Assembly: GCA_902798585.1 (NCBI GenBank)
Contig: CADBXF010000002.1
Span: 55,465-119,464, forward strand
DNA from: an uncultured Lachnospiraceae bacterium
GTDB taxonomy: Bacteria > Bacillota > Clostridia > Lachnospirales > Lachnospiraceae
DNA: 64,000 bases
Direction: 5' to 3'
The notes below the pieces were generated by a model. That model made no database searches. It was not told where the DNA came from and worked only from the letters and a program-made list of their open reading frames with translations. The position numbers were made by a program, and so were the translations under genes. Positions 18,002 to 27,206 of this stretch are shown piece after piece (the stretch's first letter is position 1; each line of letters starts with the position of its first letter).

Positions 18002-18042
18002 ATTACGGCAGGCAGGGCCTGCGGCGGAATGGAGCATTAGAG

Positions 18043-20040
18043 ATGAATAAGTACCTGGTCATTGTGGAGTCTCCCGCGAAGGCAAAAACCATCCAGAAAT
18101 TTCTCGGCAAGGATTACACGGTAGTTGCCTCCGGCGGACATGTCAGAGATCTTCCCAAGAGCAGTCTCGGCGTTGACACGGAGCACAACTATGAGCCGCA
18201 TTATATCACGATTCGAGGAAAGGGAGATGTCCTCGCGGATCTTCGCAAGAAGGCGAAGGCCGCAAAACGAGTCTATCTTGCAACCGACCCCGACCGTGAA
18301 GGAGAGGCAATCTCCTGGCATCTGACCGAGGTTTTGAAGTTGGATGACAAGGAAACCCGAAGAATCACTTTCAACGAAATTACGAAAAATGCCGTAAAAT
18401 CGTCCCTTGCAGGAGCACGGAGAATCAACATGAATCTCGTGGATGCGCAGCAGGCGCGCCGCGTGCTTGACCGCATGGTCGGTTATGAAATCAGTCCGAT
18501 TCTCTGGGCCAAGGTTAAGAGAGGCCTGAGCGCAGGCCGCGTACAGTCCGTTACTCTCCGCATTATCAGCGACCGGGAGAATGAGATTGCGGCTTTTGAG
18601 AGCCGTGAGTTCTGGACAATTGAAGGTAAATTTTACGACGGTGTACACAAGGAGCCGATCACGGCGACATACACGCCGGAGAATCATAAGGAGCTGGCTT
18701 CCGCCGCTGAGGCTGACGCAGTGATTGCTGCAGTGGCCGGTGCAGGTTTCTCGGTTACTGACAGCCGGATGAGCGTCCGCAGACAGAAGGCGCCGCTCCC
18801 GTATACCACCAGCACGATGCAGCAGGATGCATCGCGCAAACTGAATTACAGCACCCAGAAGACGATGCGCGTCGCTCAGCAGCTCTATGAGGGCGTTGAG
18901 ATTAAAGGGCACGGAAGCATCGGTTTGATTACCTATCTTCGTACCGATTCCACGCGTGTAAGCGATGAGGCGGCGGCATCCGCAGCAGCTTTTATCAAGG
19001 AGCGCTACGGCGCGGAATTCCTCGGCGAGGAACGCAAGGACGCTGCTTCCGGAAAGAAAATTCAGGATGCACATGAGGCGATTCGTCCCACTTATATCGA
19101 CATTACTCCCGCTTCGGTCAAGGACCAGTTGAGCAATGAGCAGTATCGTCTGTATCAACTTGTATGGAAGCGGTTTATTGCAAGCCGTATGGCGGAGAGC
19201 GTCACCAATGTGACGACGCTCACGATTTCCGACGGAACGCATGCTTTCTCAGCATCGGCATCGAAGTGTGTCTTCGAGGGCTTCCGCAGTGTTTACACGG
19301 AGGCGACGGATGAGAAGGAGACGGAGAAGAGCGCACGCTACCTTCCCGAGAAGGGAGCATCGTTTGTGAAGCAGGAAGTCGAAGGGGAGCAGCACTTTAC
19401 GCAGCCCCCGGCACATTATACCGAGGCGAGCCTTGTGCGAACGATGGAGGAACTCGGAATCGGTCGTCCGAGCACCTATGCGCCGACAATCACGACGCTT
19501 CTCACCAGACATTACATCGCCAAGGACGGACGCAATCTCTTTGTGACGGAACTCGGCGAAGCTGTCAACGATATGATGAAGAAGGCCTTCAGCAGCATTG
19601 TTGCCGTTGATTTCACGGCCAATATGGAGTTGCTTCTGGACGGTGTAGAGGACGGCACGGTCAACTGGAAGACCGTGATTGCGAACTTCTATCCGGATCT
19701 TGTGAATGCGGTGAAGGACGCGGAACATGATCTTGAGTCCGTGCGTATCCAGGATGAGGTTTCGGACCAGCCGTGCGATGTATGCGGGCGAATGATGGTC
19801 GTAAAATACGGCCCTCACGGCAAGTTCCTTGCCTGCCCCGGATTCCCGGAGTGCCGTTACACGAAAGCATTTGTGGAGAAGACCGGAATGACATGTCCGA
19901 AATGCGGAAACGAGCTTGTTATCCGCCGTACCAAACGCGGCAAGCGGTATTTCGGATGCACAGGATATCCGGAATGTGACTTTATGTCGTGGCAGGCGCC
20001 GAGAAAAGATTCGACGGAAAGCAGAGAGGTGAGCGAATGA
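18043..20040 (+). CDS. topA: DNA topoisomerase I
   Basis: A 665-residue type IA topoisomerase that relaxes negative supercoils. The Toprim domain holds IVESPAKAKTIQ at the N-terminus and TDPDREGEAISWHL. The catalytic Tyr298 lies in GLITYLRTDSTRVS. Two C-terminal four-cysteine zinc ribbons lie between about residues 578 and 646 (CDVC...C and CPKC...C). Fewer zinc modules than in E. coli are normal for Firmicutes. The stop overlaps the codY start (ATGA), so the two genes are coupled. Confidence 0.96.
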   Translation: MNKYLVIVESPAKAKTIQKFLGKDYTVVASGGHVRDLPKSSLGVDTEHNYEPHYITIRGKGDVLADLRKKAKAAKRVYLATDPDREGEAISWHLTEVLKLDDKETRRITFNEITKNAVKSSLAGARRINMNLVDAQQARRVLDRMVGYEISPILWAKVKRGLSAGRVQSVTLRIISDRENEIAAFESREFWTIEGKFYDGVHKEPITATYTPENHKELASAAEADAVIAAVAGAGFSVTDSRMSVRRQKAPLPYTTSTMQQDASRKLNYSTQKTMRVAQQLYEGVEIKGHGSIGLITYLRTDSTRVSDEAAASAAAFIKERYGAEFLGEERKDAASGKKIQDAHEAIRPTYIDITPASVKDQLSNEQYRLYQLVWKRFIASRMAESVTNVTTLTISDGTHAFSASASKCVFEGFRSVYTEATDEKETEKSARYLPEKGASFVKQEVEGEQHFTQPPAHYTEASLVRTMEELGIGRPSTYAPTITTLLTRHYIAKDGRNLFVTELGEAVNDMMKKAFSSIVAVDFTANMELLLDGVEDGTVNWKTVIANFYPDLVNAVKDAEHDLESVRIQDEVSDQPCDVCGRMMVVKYGPHGKFLACPGFPECRYTKAFVEKTGMTCPKCGNELVIRRTKRGKRYFGCTGYPECDFMSWQAPRKDSTESREVSE

Positions 20041-20822
20041 GCGTAATTCTACTTGATAAAATCCGTCGGATTAACAATCTTCTCCATGTGAAATCCAACG
20101 CAGAGAAAGTTGTTTTCTCAGATATTTGCAAGGTTCTCGGGGAAATTTTACACGCCGATGTGTTCGTATACAGTCGCAAAGGAAAGACGCTCGGAATCGC
20201 GCTTCGCGAGGATATGCCGTTCCTTTCCTCGTTGCTTCGCTGCAATATCGGCGAGATGATTGATGCGCAGCTCAACGAGCGCCTGCTCAATATCCTTTCC
20301 ACAAAGGAAAATATCAGCCTTCCGATGATCGGCTTTGAGGAGCCTGAGGCGGGGGGAATGTTCGCCATCGCTTCGCCGATTGATATCGCGGGAGAGCGCC
20401 ATGGGACATTGTTCTTATACCGAAAGACGCAGACCTTTGATATTGACGATATCATCCTGAGCGAGTATGCGACTACGGTTGTCGGCCTTGAAATCATGCG
20501 GTCCGTCAACGAGGAATCGGCGGCGGAGGTCCGCAACCGGCAGAATGTTCGCGGCGCCATCAATACGCTCTCCGTGAGCGAGCTTGCCGCGGTTCGCGCC
20601 GTAGTCGGACGCATGTCCGGCATCGAAGGCATCTTCGTCGGAAGCAAGATTGCGGATGAGAGCGGAATTACCCGTTCCATCATTGTAAATGCACTCCGTA
20701 AACTTGCCAGCGCCGGAATCATCGAGTCCCGGTCTTCAGGTATGAAGGGAACCTATGTCAAGATTGTGAACCCGTATTTCCTTGATATTCTCGACAGCGC
20801 GGGAATCCCTGAGAATGCGTAA
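20037..20822 (+). CDS. codY: GTP-sensing transcriptional repressor CodY
   Basis: A 261-residue global nutritional regulator that responds to branched-chain amino acids and GTP. The N-terminal GAF domain begins with LLDKIRRINNLLH and holds the effector-binding region. The C-terminal winged helix has the helix-turn-helix SKIADESGITRSIIVNALRK, which is diagnostic for the family. The start at 20037 overlaps the topA stop by four bases. The presence of codY in this cluster supports assignment to Firmicutes. No convincing full CodY box was found at its own gene. Confidence 0.96.
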   Translation: MSVILLDKIRRINNLLHVKSNAEKVVFSDICKVLGEILHADVFVYSRKGKTLGIALREDMPFLSSLLRCNIGEMIDAQLNERLLNILSTKENISLPMIGFEEPEAGGMFAIASPIDIAGERHGTLFLYRKTQTFDIDDIILSEYATTVVGLEIMRSVNEESAAEVRNRQNVRGAINTLSVSELAAVRAVVGRMSGIEGIFVGSKIADESGITRSIIVNALRKLASAGIIESRSSGMKGTYVKIVNPYFLDILDSAGIPENA

Positions 20823-20846
20823 AATAAGGATTTCGGAACATTTTCC

Positions 20847-20886
20847 AGCCGTCGGCCGCAGGTTCGGCCGACGGTTGTTTGATTTT
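20847..20886 (+). terminator. Terminator after codY
   Basis: An 11-bp GC-rich stem (20847-20857 with 20866-20876) with an eight-base loop is followed by a T-rich tail. It closes the comM-codY transcript. Confidence 0.85.
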
Positions 20887-20909
20887 TCGTAAAAAATCGT
20901 ATTTTTTGC

Positions 20910-20938
20910 TTGAATCCTTGCAAAAGCTGTGCTATACT
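20910..20938 (+). promoter_or_regulatory. Promoter for rpsB-tsf
   Basis: TTGAAT at 20910-20915 and TATACT at 20933-20938 have a 17-base spacer. The predicted 5' leader before rpsB is about 95 bases (20945-21038). It contains GC-rich, potentially structured sequence that could serve autoregulation by S2, but no known leader motif was recognised. Confidence 0.78.
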
Positions 20939-21038
20939 GCCAAAGTCACTAATCACGCGCTGTTGTCGGAGGGCCGGTTCCCCTTGCGGGTTTGCCTTCT
21001 TGGCAGTGCGGAAGAATAAACCAATCGGAGGTATTATC

Positions 21039-21782
21039 ATGAGTGTAATCTCAATGAAACAACTGCTGGAGGCCGGTGTTCATTTCGGTCATCAGACGAG
21101 ACGCTGGAACCCTAAGATGGCTCCGTACATCTACACCGAGAGAAACGGAATCTACATCATCGATCTCCAGAAGTCTGTCGGCAAGGTTGACGAGGCTTAT
21201 GCAGCAGTGAAGAACATTGTTGCCGACGGCGGCAAGATCCTTTTTGTCGGCACGAAGAAGCAGGCGCAGGACTCGATTCAGAGCGAGGCTGAGCGCTGCG
21301 GTATGTTTTATGTAAACGAGCGTTGGCTCGGCGGTATGCTCACCAACTTCAAGACGATCCGTTCCCGTATCGCAAGACTCAAGGAGATCGAGAAGATGTC
21401 TCAGGACGGAACGTTCGATGTTCTTCCCAAGAAGGAAGTTATCGGCATCAAGAAGGAGTGGGAGAAGCTGGAGAAGAACCTCGGCGGTATCAAGGAGATG
21501 AACCAGATCCCCGACGCTATCTTCGTTGTTGACCCCAAGAAGGAGCGTATCTGCGTACAGGAAGCTCACACTTTGAAGATTCCGTTGATCGGTATTGCTG
21601 ACACGAACTGCGATCCCGATGAACTTGACTATGTCATCCCCGGCAACGACGACGCAATCCGTGCCGTTAAGCTTATTGTCGGCAAGATGGCTGACGCCGT
21701 AATCGAGGCTAATCAGGGCGAGGAGCTTGTTGACACGACCGCTTCCGAAGAGGCTTCGGAGACGGAAGCTGTTGAGGAGTAA
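21039..21782 (+). CDS. rpsB: 30S ribosomal protein S2
   Basis: A 247-residue S2. The start at 21039 follows CGGAGG and gives the typical opening [18 protein letters not shown]. Hallmarks include [11 protein letters not shown], the KKQAQ segment and [13 protein letters not shown]. The C-terminal tail is acidic. It heads a two-gene operon with tsf, as in nearly all bacteria. Confidence 0.98.
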   Translation: MSVISMKQLLEAGVHFGHQTRRWNPKMAPYIYTERNGIYIIDLQKSVGKVDEAYAAVKNIVADGGKILFVGTKKQAQDSIQSEAERCGMFYVNERWLGGMLTNFKTIRSRIARLKEIEKMSQDGTFDVLPKKEVIGIKKEWEKLEKNLGGIKEMNQIPDAIFVVDPKKERICVQEAHTLKIPLIGIADTNCDPDELDYVIPGNDDAIRAVKLIVGKMADAVIEANQGEELVDTTASEEASETEAVEE

Positions 21783-21867
21783 TTCGAATCCCGTGTGTCC
21801 GAATCGACGATACGGACATGACAATTAAACATCGAGGGACGAATGTCCCGGAACAGGAGAATTTACT

Positions 21868-22797
21868 ATGGCTACAATTACAGCAAGCATGGTGAAGGAC
21901 CTCCGCGAGGCGACCGGCGCCGGCATGATGGACTGCAAGAAGGCGTTGACGGAGACCGACGGAGATATGGAGAAGGCGGTTGTATGGCTTCGTGAGAACG
22001 GACTCGCCAAGGCTGCCAAGAAGGAGAGCAGAATTGCCGCTGAGGGTATCTGCGCTGCTTATGTTACGGATGACAACAAGACGGCGGCTGTCGTTGAGGT
22101 GAATTCCGAGACTGACTTTGTTGCAAAGAACGAGAAGTTCCAGGAGTTCGTAGCTAAGGTTGCCAAGCAGGCAGCTGCTACGGATGCCGCTTGCATCGAT
22201 TGCTTCCTTGCGGAGCCCTGGTGCGAGGATGCTTCCATCTCGATTAAGGAGGCGCTTGCAAATCTTGTTGCCGTTATCGGTGAGAAGCTTTCCATTCGCC
22301 GTTTTGAGAAGATTGTTGCCGAGGATGGTTTTGTAGTAAGCTACATCCACAACGGCGGCAAGCTCGGTATCCTTGTTCAGATGAAGGGCGAGGCTAACGA
22401 GGCTACAATCGAGTGCGCTAAGAATGTCGCCATGCAGGTTTGCGCTATGAAGCCCGCATATGTTCGCAAGGAGGAGATTTCCGCTGATTTCATCGCTTCC
22501 GAGACCGAGATTATCACGAAGGAAGCTCTGAAGGAGAATGCGGAGAGCGCTAAGCCGAAGCCGGAGAATATCGTTATCGAGCGTATCGTTCCCGGTCGTT
22601 TGGACAAGGAGCTCAAGGAGATCTGCCTTGTTGACCAGATTTATGTCAAGGATCAGGAGAAGAAGGTTGCAGCTTATGTTGCAAGCGTTTCCAAGGATCT
22701 TGACATCGTGAAGTTCGTTCGCTTCGAGACCGGTGAAGGTATGGAGAAGAGAGAAGAGAACTTCGCTGAGGAAGTTGCGAAGCAGATGGGACAGTAA
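21868..22797 (+). CDS. tsf: Elongation factor Ts
   Basis: A 309-residue nucleotide exchange factor for EF-Tu. It opens with a UBA-like domain containing VKDLREATGAGMMDCKKAL and the TDGDMEKAVVWLRE helix. The core has VNSETDFVAKN and the later MQVCAMKP repeat. AGGAG precedes the start. An 85-base gap to rpsB shows no strong terminator, so the two genes are co-transcribed. Confidence 0.98.
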   Translation: MATITASMVKDLREATGAGMMDCKKALTETDGDMEKAVVWLRENGLAKAAKKESRIAAEGICAAYVTDDNKTAAVVEVNSETDFVAKNEKFQEFVAKVAKQAAATDAACIDCFLAEPWCEDASISIKEALANLVAVIGEKLSIRRFEKIVAEDGFVVSYIHNGGKLGILVQMKGEANEATIECAKNVAMQVCAMKPAYVRKEEISADFIASETEIITKEALKENAESAKPKPENIVIERIVPGRLDKELKEICLVDQIYVKDQEKKVAAYVASVSKDLDIVKFVRFETGEGMEKREENFAEEVAKQMGQ

Positions 22798-22841
22798 TTG
22801 CCATCGGTTTCCGGCGGAATCAATCAAATACCGCATTTTAC

Positions 22842-22873
22842 GGGGCTTCCGCTTTCGGAGGCCCCTGTTTTTG
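22842..22873 (+). terminator. Terminator after tsf
   Basis: GGGGCTTCCG, loop CTTT and CGGAGGCCCC form a 10-bp stem (one G-T pair), followed by a T-rich tail to 22872. Confidence 0.9.
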
Positions 22874-22888
22874 TCTGAAATTTCAGAC
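22873..22888. repeat. Perfect 16-bp palindrome upstream of pyrH
   Basis: GTCTGAAATTTCAGAC reads the same on both strands. It lies between the tsf terminator and the pyrH promoter, 55 bases upstream of the -35 box. It could be a regulator-binding site. Only the symmetry is observed. Confidence 0.5.
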
Positions 22889-22943
22889 GGAAAATAACTT
22901 TCCGGGGCAAGGGCAACCTGTTCGCAGAATCTGACATTTTCAG

Positions 22944-22972
22944 TTGATTTGATTTGCCGCGTATGGTAAAAT
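22944..22972 (+). promoter_or_regulatory. Promoter for the pyrH-frr-uppS operon
   Basis: TTGATT at 22944-22949 and TAAAAT at 22967-22972 have a 17-base spacer. The leader before the TTG start of pyrH is about 70 bases. Confidence 0.75.
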
Positions 22973-23048
22973 GAAACATGGAGTAAAAAACGCCGTCGGA
23001 AAGAAAGCGTTTACGCGCGGCGCTATCCGGAAATCGGAGGTTTGTATC

Positions 23049-23753
23049 TTGAGCAAGTATCAGAGAATTCTTTTGAAATTGAGCGGAGAAGCTTTGGCCG
23101 GGGAGAAGAAGACAGGCTTCGATGAGCCCACCTGCATGGAGGTTGCAAAGCAGATTCGTCAGCTGGTCGACAACGGAACGCAGGTTGCGATTGTCATCGG
23201 CGGAGGCAATTTCTGGAGAGGCAGATCGAGCGAGACTATCGACCGCACGAAAGCCGACTCCATCGGAATGCTCGCGACGGTTATGAATTGTATTTATATG
23301 TCGGAAATCTGCAGGTGCTGCGGCATGGAGACAGCGATTTTCACGCCGTTTGCCTGTGGAACCGTGAGCGAACTGTTCTCGAAGGACAAGGCAGTTGCGG
23401 CGATGAAGCAGGGGACGGTAATCTTCCTTGCGGGAGGAACCGGACATCCGTATTTTTCGACCGATACCGCGACATCCCTTCGGGCCGTGCAGCTTGACTG
23501 CGACGCGATTGTAATGGCGCGCGCGGTGGACGGCGTATACACCGGTGATCCGAAGACCGATCCGACAGCGGTGAAGTATACGACAGTGACATATCAGGAG
23601 CTTCTGGACCGGAAGCTTAAGGTGCTCGACCTTACGGCGACGGTAATGTGCATGGAGAACAATATTCCGACGCTCGTATTTTCCCTGAACGAAGAGAACA
23701 GTATCGTGAACAATGTTTCCGGCAACAATACCGGAACCATCGTCACGGTTTAA
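23049..23753 (+). CDS. pyrH: UMP kinase
   Basis: A 234-residue amino-acid-kinase-fold UMP kinase that makes UDP. The chosen TTG start at 23049 lies eight bases after CGGAGG and gives the conserved opening SKYQRILLKLSGEAL; upstream in-frame starts would add an implausible basic leader. The glycine loop IVIGGGNFWRGR and the ADSIGMLATVMN helix are diagnostic. It heads the operon continuing to frr and the isoprenoid and lipid genes. Confidence 0.95.
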   Translation: MSKYQRILLKLSGEALAGEKKTGFDEPTCMEVAKQIRQLVDNGTQVAIVIGGGNFWRGRSSETIDRTKADSIGMLATVMNCIYMSEICRCCGMETAIFTPFACGTVSELFSKDKAVAAMKQGTVIFLAGGTGHPYFSTDTATSLRAVQLDCDAIVMARAVDGVYTGDPKTDPTAVKYTTVTYQELLDRKLKVLDLTATVMCMENNIPTLVFSLNEENSIVNNVSGNNTGTIVTV

Positions 23754-23793
23754 CAATGATTGACTATACGGTTTACAAAGAAGGAGGCAGGTT

Positions 23794-24342
23794 ATGAACG
23801 AGATTTTGAAGCCCTTTGAGGCGTCGATGAACAAGACATTGGATTTCCTTAAGGAGGAGTATGCTAACATTCGCGCAGGTCGCGCGAATCCGCATCTTCT
23901 TGACAAGATTCGCGTGGACTACTACGGAACGCAGACGAACCTTCAGGGTGTAGCGAATGTATCCGTTCCCGAGGCGCGTGTCATTATGATTCAGCCCTGG
24001 GAATCGAAGATGATCAAGGAGATTGAGAAGGCGATTCTTGCTTCGGATATCGGTATTACTCCGAGCAACGACGGCAAAGTAATCCGTCTGACATTCCCCG
24101 AACTTACTGAGGACCGTCGTAAGGAACTTGCAAAGGATGTCAAGAAGAAGGGCGAGGCTGCGAAGGTTGCCATCCGCAATATCCGCCGCGATGCCAACGA
24201 CGCCATCAAGAAGGCCGGCAAGGAGATTTCCGAGGACGAGACCAAGAAGATGGAGACCGATGCGCAGAAGATGACCGACAAGTTTATCGAGACCGTCGAG
24301 AAGACGATTGATGAGAAGACCAAGGAAATCATGACGGTATAA
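23794..24342 (+). CDS. frr: Ribosome recycling factor
   Basis: A 182-residue RRF that splits post-termination ribosomes with EF-G. It shows the three-helix bundle pattern with IRAGRANPHLLDKIRVDYYGT in its hinge region, and the QPWESKMIKEIEKAI and LTEDRRKEL segments. AGGAGG precedes the start. It lies 40 bases after pyrH. Confidence 0.97.
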   Translation: MNEILKPFEASMNKTLDFLKEEYANIRAGRANPHLLDKIRVDYYGTQTNLQGVANVSVPEARVIMIQPWESKMIKEIEKAILASDIGITPSNDGKVIRLTFPELTEDRRKELAKDVKKKGEAAKVAIRNIRRDANDAIKKAGKEISEDETKKMETDAQKMTDKFIETVEKTIDEKTKEIMTV

Positions 24343-24365
24343 GGACTGTTTGAACGACTGACTGC

Positions 24366-24390
24366 AAAAGGGCGTCACAGACGCCCTTTT
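24366..24390 (+). terminator. Intrinsic terminator or attenuator between frr and uppS
   Basis: A 10-bp perfect stem (24366-24375 with 24381-24390) has a five-base loop and ends in four Ts. Because gene order suggests read-through to uppS, it may be partial. Confidence 0.6.
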
Positions 24391-24417
24391 CGTATGATAC
24401 CAAGTGTGAGGAACTCT

Positions 24418-25146
24418 ATGAAAGAACCCGTGACTGCTACAGAGAAACCGATTCCGCGCCATGTAGCAATTATCATGGACGGCAACGGCCGCTGGGCGAA
24501 GAAGAGATTTCTTCCCCGCAATGCCGGGCATGTCCAGGGAAGCCGCGTTGCGGAGCAGATTTGCGAGGATGCATACAACCTCGGGATTGAGTATTTGACA
24601 ATCTATGCCTTCTCCACCGAGAACTGGGCGAGACCGAAGGAGGAGGTTGACGCTTTGATGAAGCTCCTTCGCAAATACATGAAAGACAGCATCGCCCGAA
24701 GCAGCAAGAATAACATGCGCGTTCGCGTAATCGGCGATGTGTCCGCCCTCGATGAAGATTTGCAGCAGAGCATAAAAACGCTCGAGGAGGTTTCCGCGGT
24801 AAATACCGGTCTCAAATTCCAGGTAGCAATTAACTACGGCGGAAGAGATGAGATTCTCCGTGCTGCGAAGGCGTTTGCAAAAGCCTGCGAGAACGGAGAG
24901 CGGCATGCGGAGGATTTGGATGAAGCGCTGTTTTATTCCTACTTCGACACCGCGGGAATTCCGTATCCCGACCTTATGATTCGCACGAGCGGAGAACTCC
25001 GCACCTCGAATTTCCTGCCGTGGCAGCTTGCTTACAGCGAGTTTTATTTTACGGATGTGCTCTGGCCGGATTTCAACAAAAAAGAACTGCAGAAGGCGAT
25101 CGATTACTACGGTTCCAGAGATCGTCGCTTCGGCGGTGTAAAATAA
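24418..25146 (+). CDS. uppS: Undecaprenyl pyrophosphate synthase
   Basis: A 242-residue cis-prenyltransferase that makes the C55 carrier lipid for wall synthesis. The catalytic motif MDGNGRWAKKR lies near residue 20, and YAFSTENWARPKEEVDALM and the C-terminal RTSGELRTSNFLPWQLAYSE follow. The start at 24418 follows GTGAGGA; the start eight codons upstream overlaps the hairpin. It is followed closely by cdsA. Confidence 0.95.
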   Translation: MKEPVTATEKPIPRHVAIIMDGNGRWAKKRFLPRNAGHVQGSRVAEQICEDAYNLGIEYLTIYAFSTENWARPKEEVDALMKLLRKYMKDSIARSSKNNMRVRVIGDVSALDEDLQQSIKTLEEVSAVNTGLKFQVAINYGGRDEILRAAKAFAKACENGERHAEDLDEALFYSYFDTAGIPYPDLMIRTSGELRTSNFLPWQLAYSEFYFTDVLWPDFNKKELQKAIDYYGSRDRRFGGVK

Positions 25147-25164
25147 GTAATCTGGAGGATTGTG

Positions 25165-25974
25165 ATGTTTAAGCAACGCTTGCTCAGCGGAATCATTCTC
25201 GTGTTGGTGGCCATCGGCGCCATTTATTTCGGCGGTTATGTCCTTTGGGGCGTTTTGCTGCTGATTTCTCTGATTGGCATGTTTGAAATCAACCGCGTGT
25301 TCAAGAGTGAAAAATCCGCGGTGGCTGTATTGTCATACTTAAGCGCAATCGGCTATTATGTGCTGATTCTTCTGAAGTACGAGGATGCGGTTCGCCCGGC
25401 TTTTCTGCTGCTTGCGCCGGTATTTCTCATCGTGTTCGTTATCGGATATCCGAAATACACCGTGACACAGGTAATGGCAGCATTCTTCTCGGTGTTTTAT
25501 GTCGCTGTATTGCTGTGCTGCATCTATCGGATTCGCATTTTGGACGGCGGCGTCTACCTGACATGGCTGGTGTTCCTCGGCGCCTGGGGATCCGACACCT
25601 GCGCATATTGCGTAGGAAGGCTGATCGGTAAGCACAAAGCATTTCCAGTGTTAAGCCCGAAAAAATCCGTGGAAGGTTGTATCGGCGGTGTCGTCGGCGC
25701 TGCCTTGATCGGTCTCGGGTTTGCGGCTGCATTTCAGTCGCACCTGAATGCAATCGGCAATCCGCTCGTAGCGCTTCCGTTGATTGCGGCCTGCGCCTCG
25801 ATTCTTTCGCAGTTCGGCGATCTCGCAGCCTCCGGTATCAAGCGGCAGCACGAGATTAAGGACTACGGAACACTGATTCCGGGGCACGGCGGGGTGATGG
25901 ATCGCTTTGACAGCGTCATTTTCACGGCGCCGGCGGTTTACTTGTTGCTTGTGACATTTTTCATGAATGCATAG
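25165..25974 (+). CDS. cdsA: Phosphatidate cytidylyltransferase
   Basis: A 269-residue membrane enzyme that forms CDP-diacylglycerol. It has about eight hydrophobic helices. The family signature near the C-terminus is visible in GVMDRFDSVIF, preceded by KRQHEIKDYGTLIPGHG. The ATG at 25165 is chosen over the adjacent in-frame GTG at 25162, because GGAGG then lies six bases away. Confidence 0.94.
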   Translation: MFKQRLLSGIILVLVAIGAIYFGGYVLWGVLLLISLIGMFEINRVFKSEKSAVAVLSYLSAIGYYVLILLKYEDAVRPAFLLLAPVFLIVFVIGYPKYTVTQVMAAFFSVFYVAVLLCCIYRIRILDGGVYLTWLVFLGAWGSDTCAYCVGRLIGKHKAFPVLSPKKSVEGCIGGVVGAALIGLGFAAAFQSHLNAIGNPLVALPLIAACASILSQFGDLAASGIKRQHEIKDYGTLIPGHGGVMDRFDSVIFTAPAVYLLLVTFFMNA

Positions 25975-25987
25975 CGGAGGGTGTGCG

Positions 25988-27187
25988 ATGAAACGGCTTT
26001 CCATACTCGGTTCGACGGGCTCTATCGGACAGCAGACGCTCTGCCTGGTTCGCAGATTTCCCGAGGATTTGTCGGTTGTGGCTTTGGCGGCAAACGGCAA
26101 TACCGATCTCATTGAGAAGCAGGCCCGCGAATTCCGACCGCTTCTTGTGTCGCTTTCGGACGAGACTGCGGCTGCGGATTTGCGAATCCGCCTCGCCGAC
26201 CTTCCGGAGGTTAAGGTGGTAAGCGGGATGGAAGGACTTCTGCAGTGCGCAGCAATTCCGGAAGCGGACATGGCCGTTGTGGCCGTTGTCGGAATGATCG
26301 GAATTCGTCCGACCATTGCCGCCATCAATGCGAACAAACAAATCGCCCTTGCCAACAAGGAAACGCTTGTGACGGCAGGACATATTATTATACCGCTTGT
26401 GGAGGAGAAGGGCGTGTCACTGACCCCGATCGACAGCGAGCATTCCGCGATTTTCCAATCTCTGCAGACGCTGCCCGGAGAGAGAGCCTCGTTCTTTCAC
26501 GGCCATCCGGCGGTCGCACGGATTTTGCTCACGGCTTCCGGCGGACCGTTTCGCGGCATGACGCTGTCACAGATGAAAGACAAGACTGCGGCGGATGCGC
26601 TGAAGCATCCGAACTGGTCTATGGGGAAGAAAATCACCGTCGATTCCGCGACCATGGTAAATAAGGGCCTTGAGATGATGGAGGCGCGTTGGCTTTTCGG
26701 TTTGAAACCGTCGCAGATTACGGTTGTAATTCATCCGCAGAGCGTGCTTCATTCGGCAGTTGAGATGATTGACGGCGCCGTTATCGGGCAGATGGGAACG
26801 CCGGATATGCGGCTTCCGATCGAATATGCAATCCGATATCCCGAGCGAACGCCGCGGATTGCGGATGCGCTTGATTTGTTCAAGGTCGGAAATCTATCGT
26901 TTTTCGAACCGGATACGATTAACTTTCCGGCGCTCGCGCTTGCAGAGGAAGTTTTAACGAGGGATGTCTCGTACGGACAGTTTACGGGAAGTACGCTTCC
27001 GGTAGTATATAATGCGGCAAATGAGTTTGCGGTCGCGAAATTTCTTCGCGGTGACTGCACTTTTACCGGGATTGCGGATTCGATTGCCGCAGCGATGGCA
27101 AATCATCGCGTGATTGCCGCGCCGACACTTTCACAGATACTGGACGCGGAGGCGGAAACTTACGAATACCTCGATTCGCGCGCGTAA
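25988..27187 (+). CDS. dxr: 1-deoxy-D-xylulose 5-phosphate reductoisomerase
   Basis: A 399-residue MEP-pathway enzyme (IspC) that makes 2-C-methyl-erythritol 4-phosphate with NADPH. The NADPH loop LGSTGSIGQQTL lies at the N-terminus, and ALANKETLVTAG, DSEHSAIFQ and the ASGGPFRG loop are present. The start at 25988 follows GGAGG. With ispG three genes downstream it marks the MEP route to isoprenoids, which feeds uppS. Confidence 0.96.
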   Translation: MKRLSILGSTGSIGQQTLCLVRRFPEDLSVVALAANGNTDLIEKQAREFRPLLVSLSDETAAADLRIRLADLPEVKVVSGMEGLLQCAAIPEADMAVVAVVGMIGIRPTIAAINANKQIALANKETLVTAGHIIIPLVEEKGVSLTPIDSEHSAIFQSLQTLPGERASFFHGHPAVARILLTASGGPFRGMTLSQMKDKTAADALKHPNWSMGKKITVDSATMVNKGLEMMEARWLFGLKPSQITVVIHPQSVLHSAVEMIDGAVIGQMGTPDMRLPIEYAIRYPERTPRIADALDLFKVGNLSFFEPDTINFPALALAEEVLTRDVSYGQFTGSTLPVVYNAANEFAVAKFLRGDCTFTGIADSIAAAMANHRVIAAPTLSQILDAEAETYEYLDSRA

Positions 27188-27206
27188 CGGTTAAAGGGGA
27201 GGAAAG

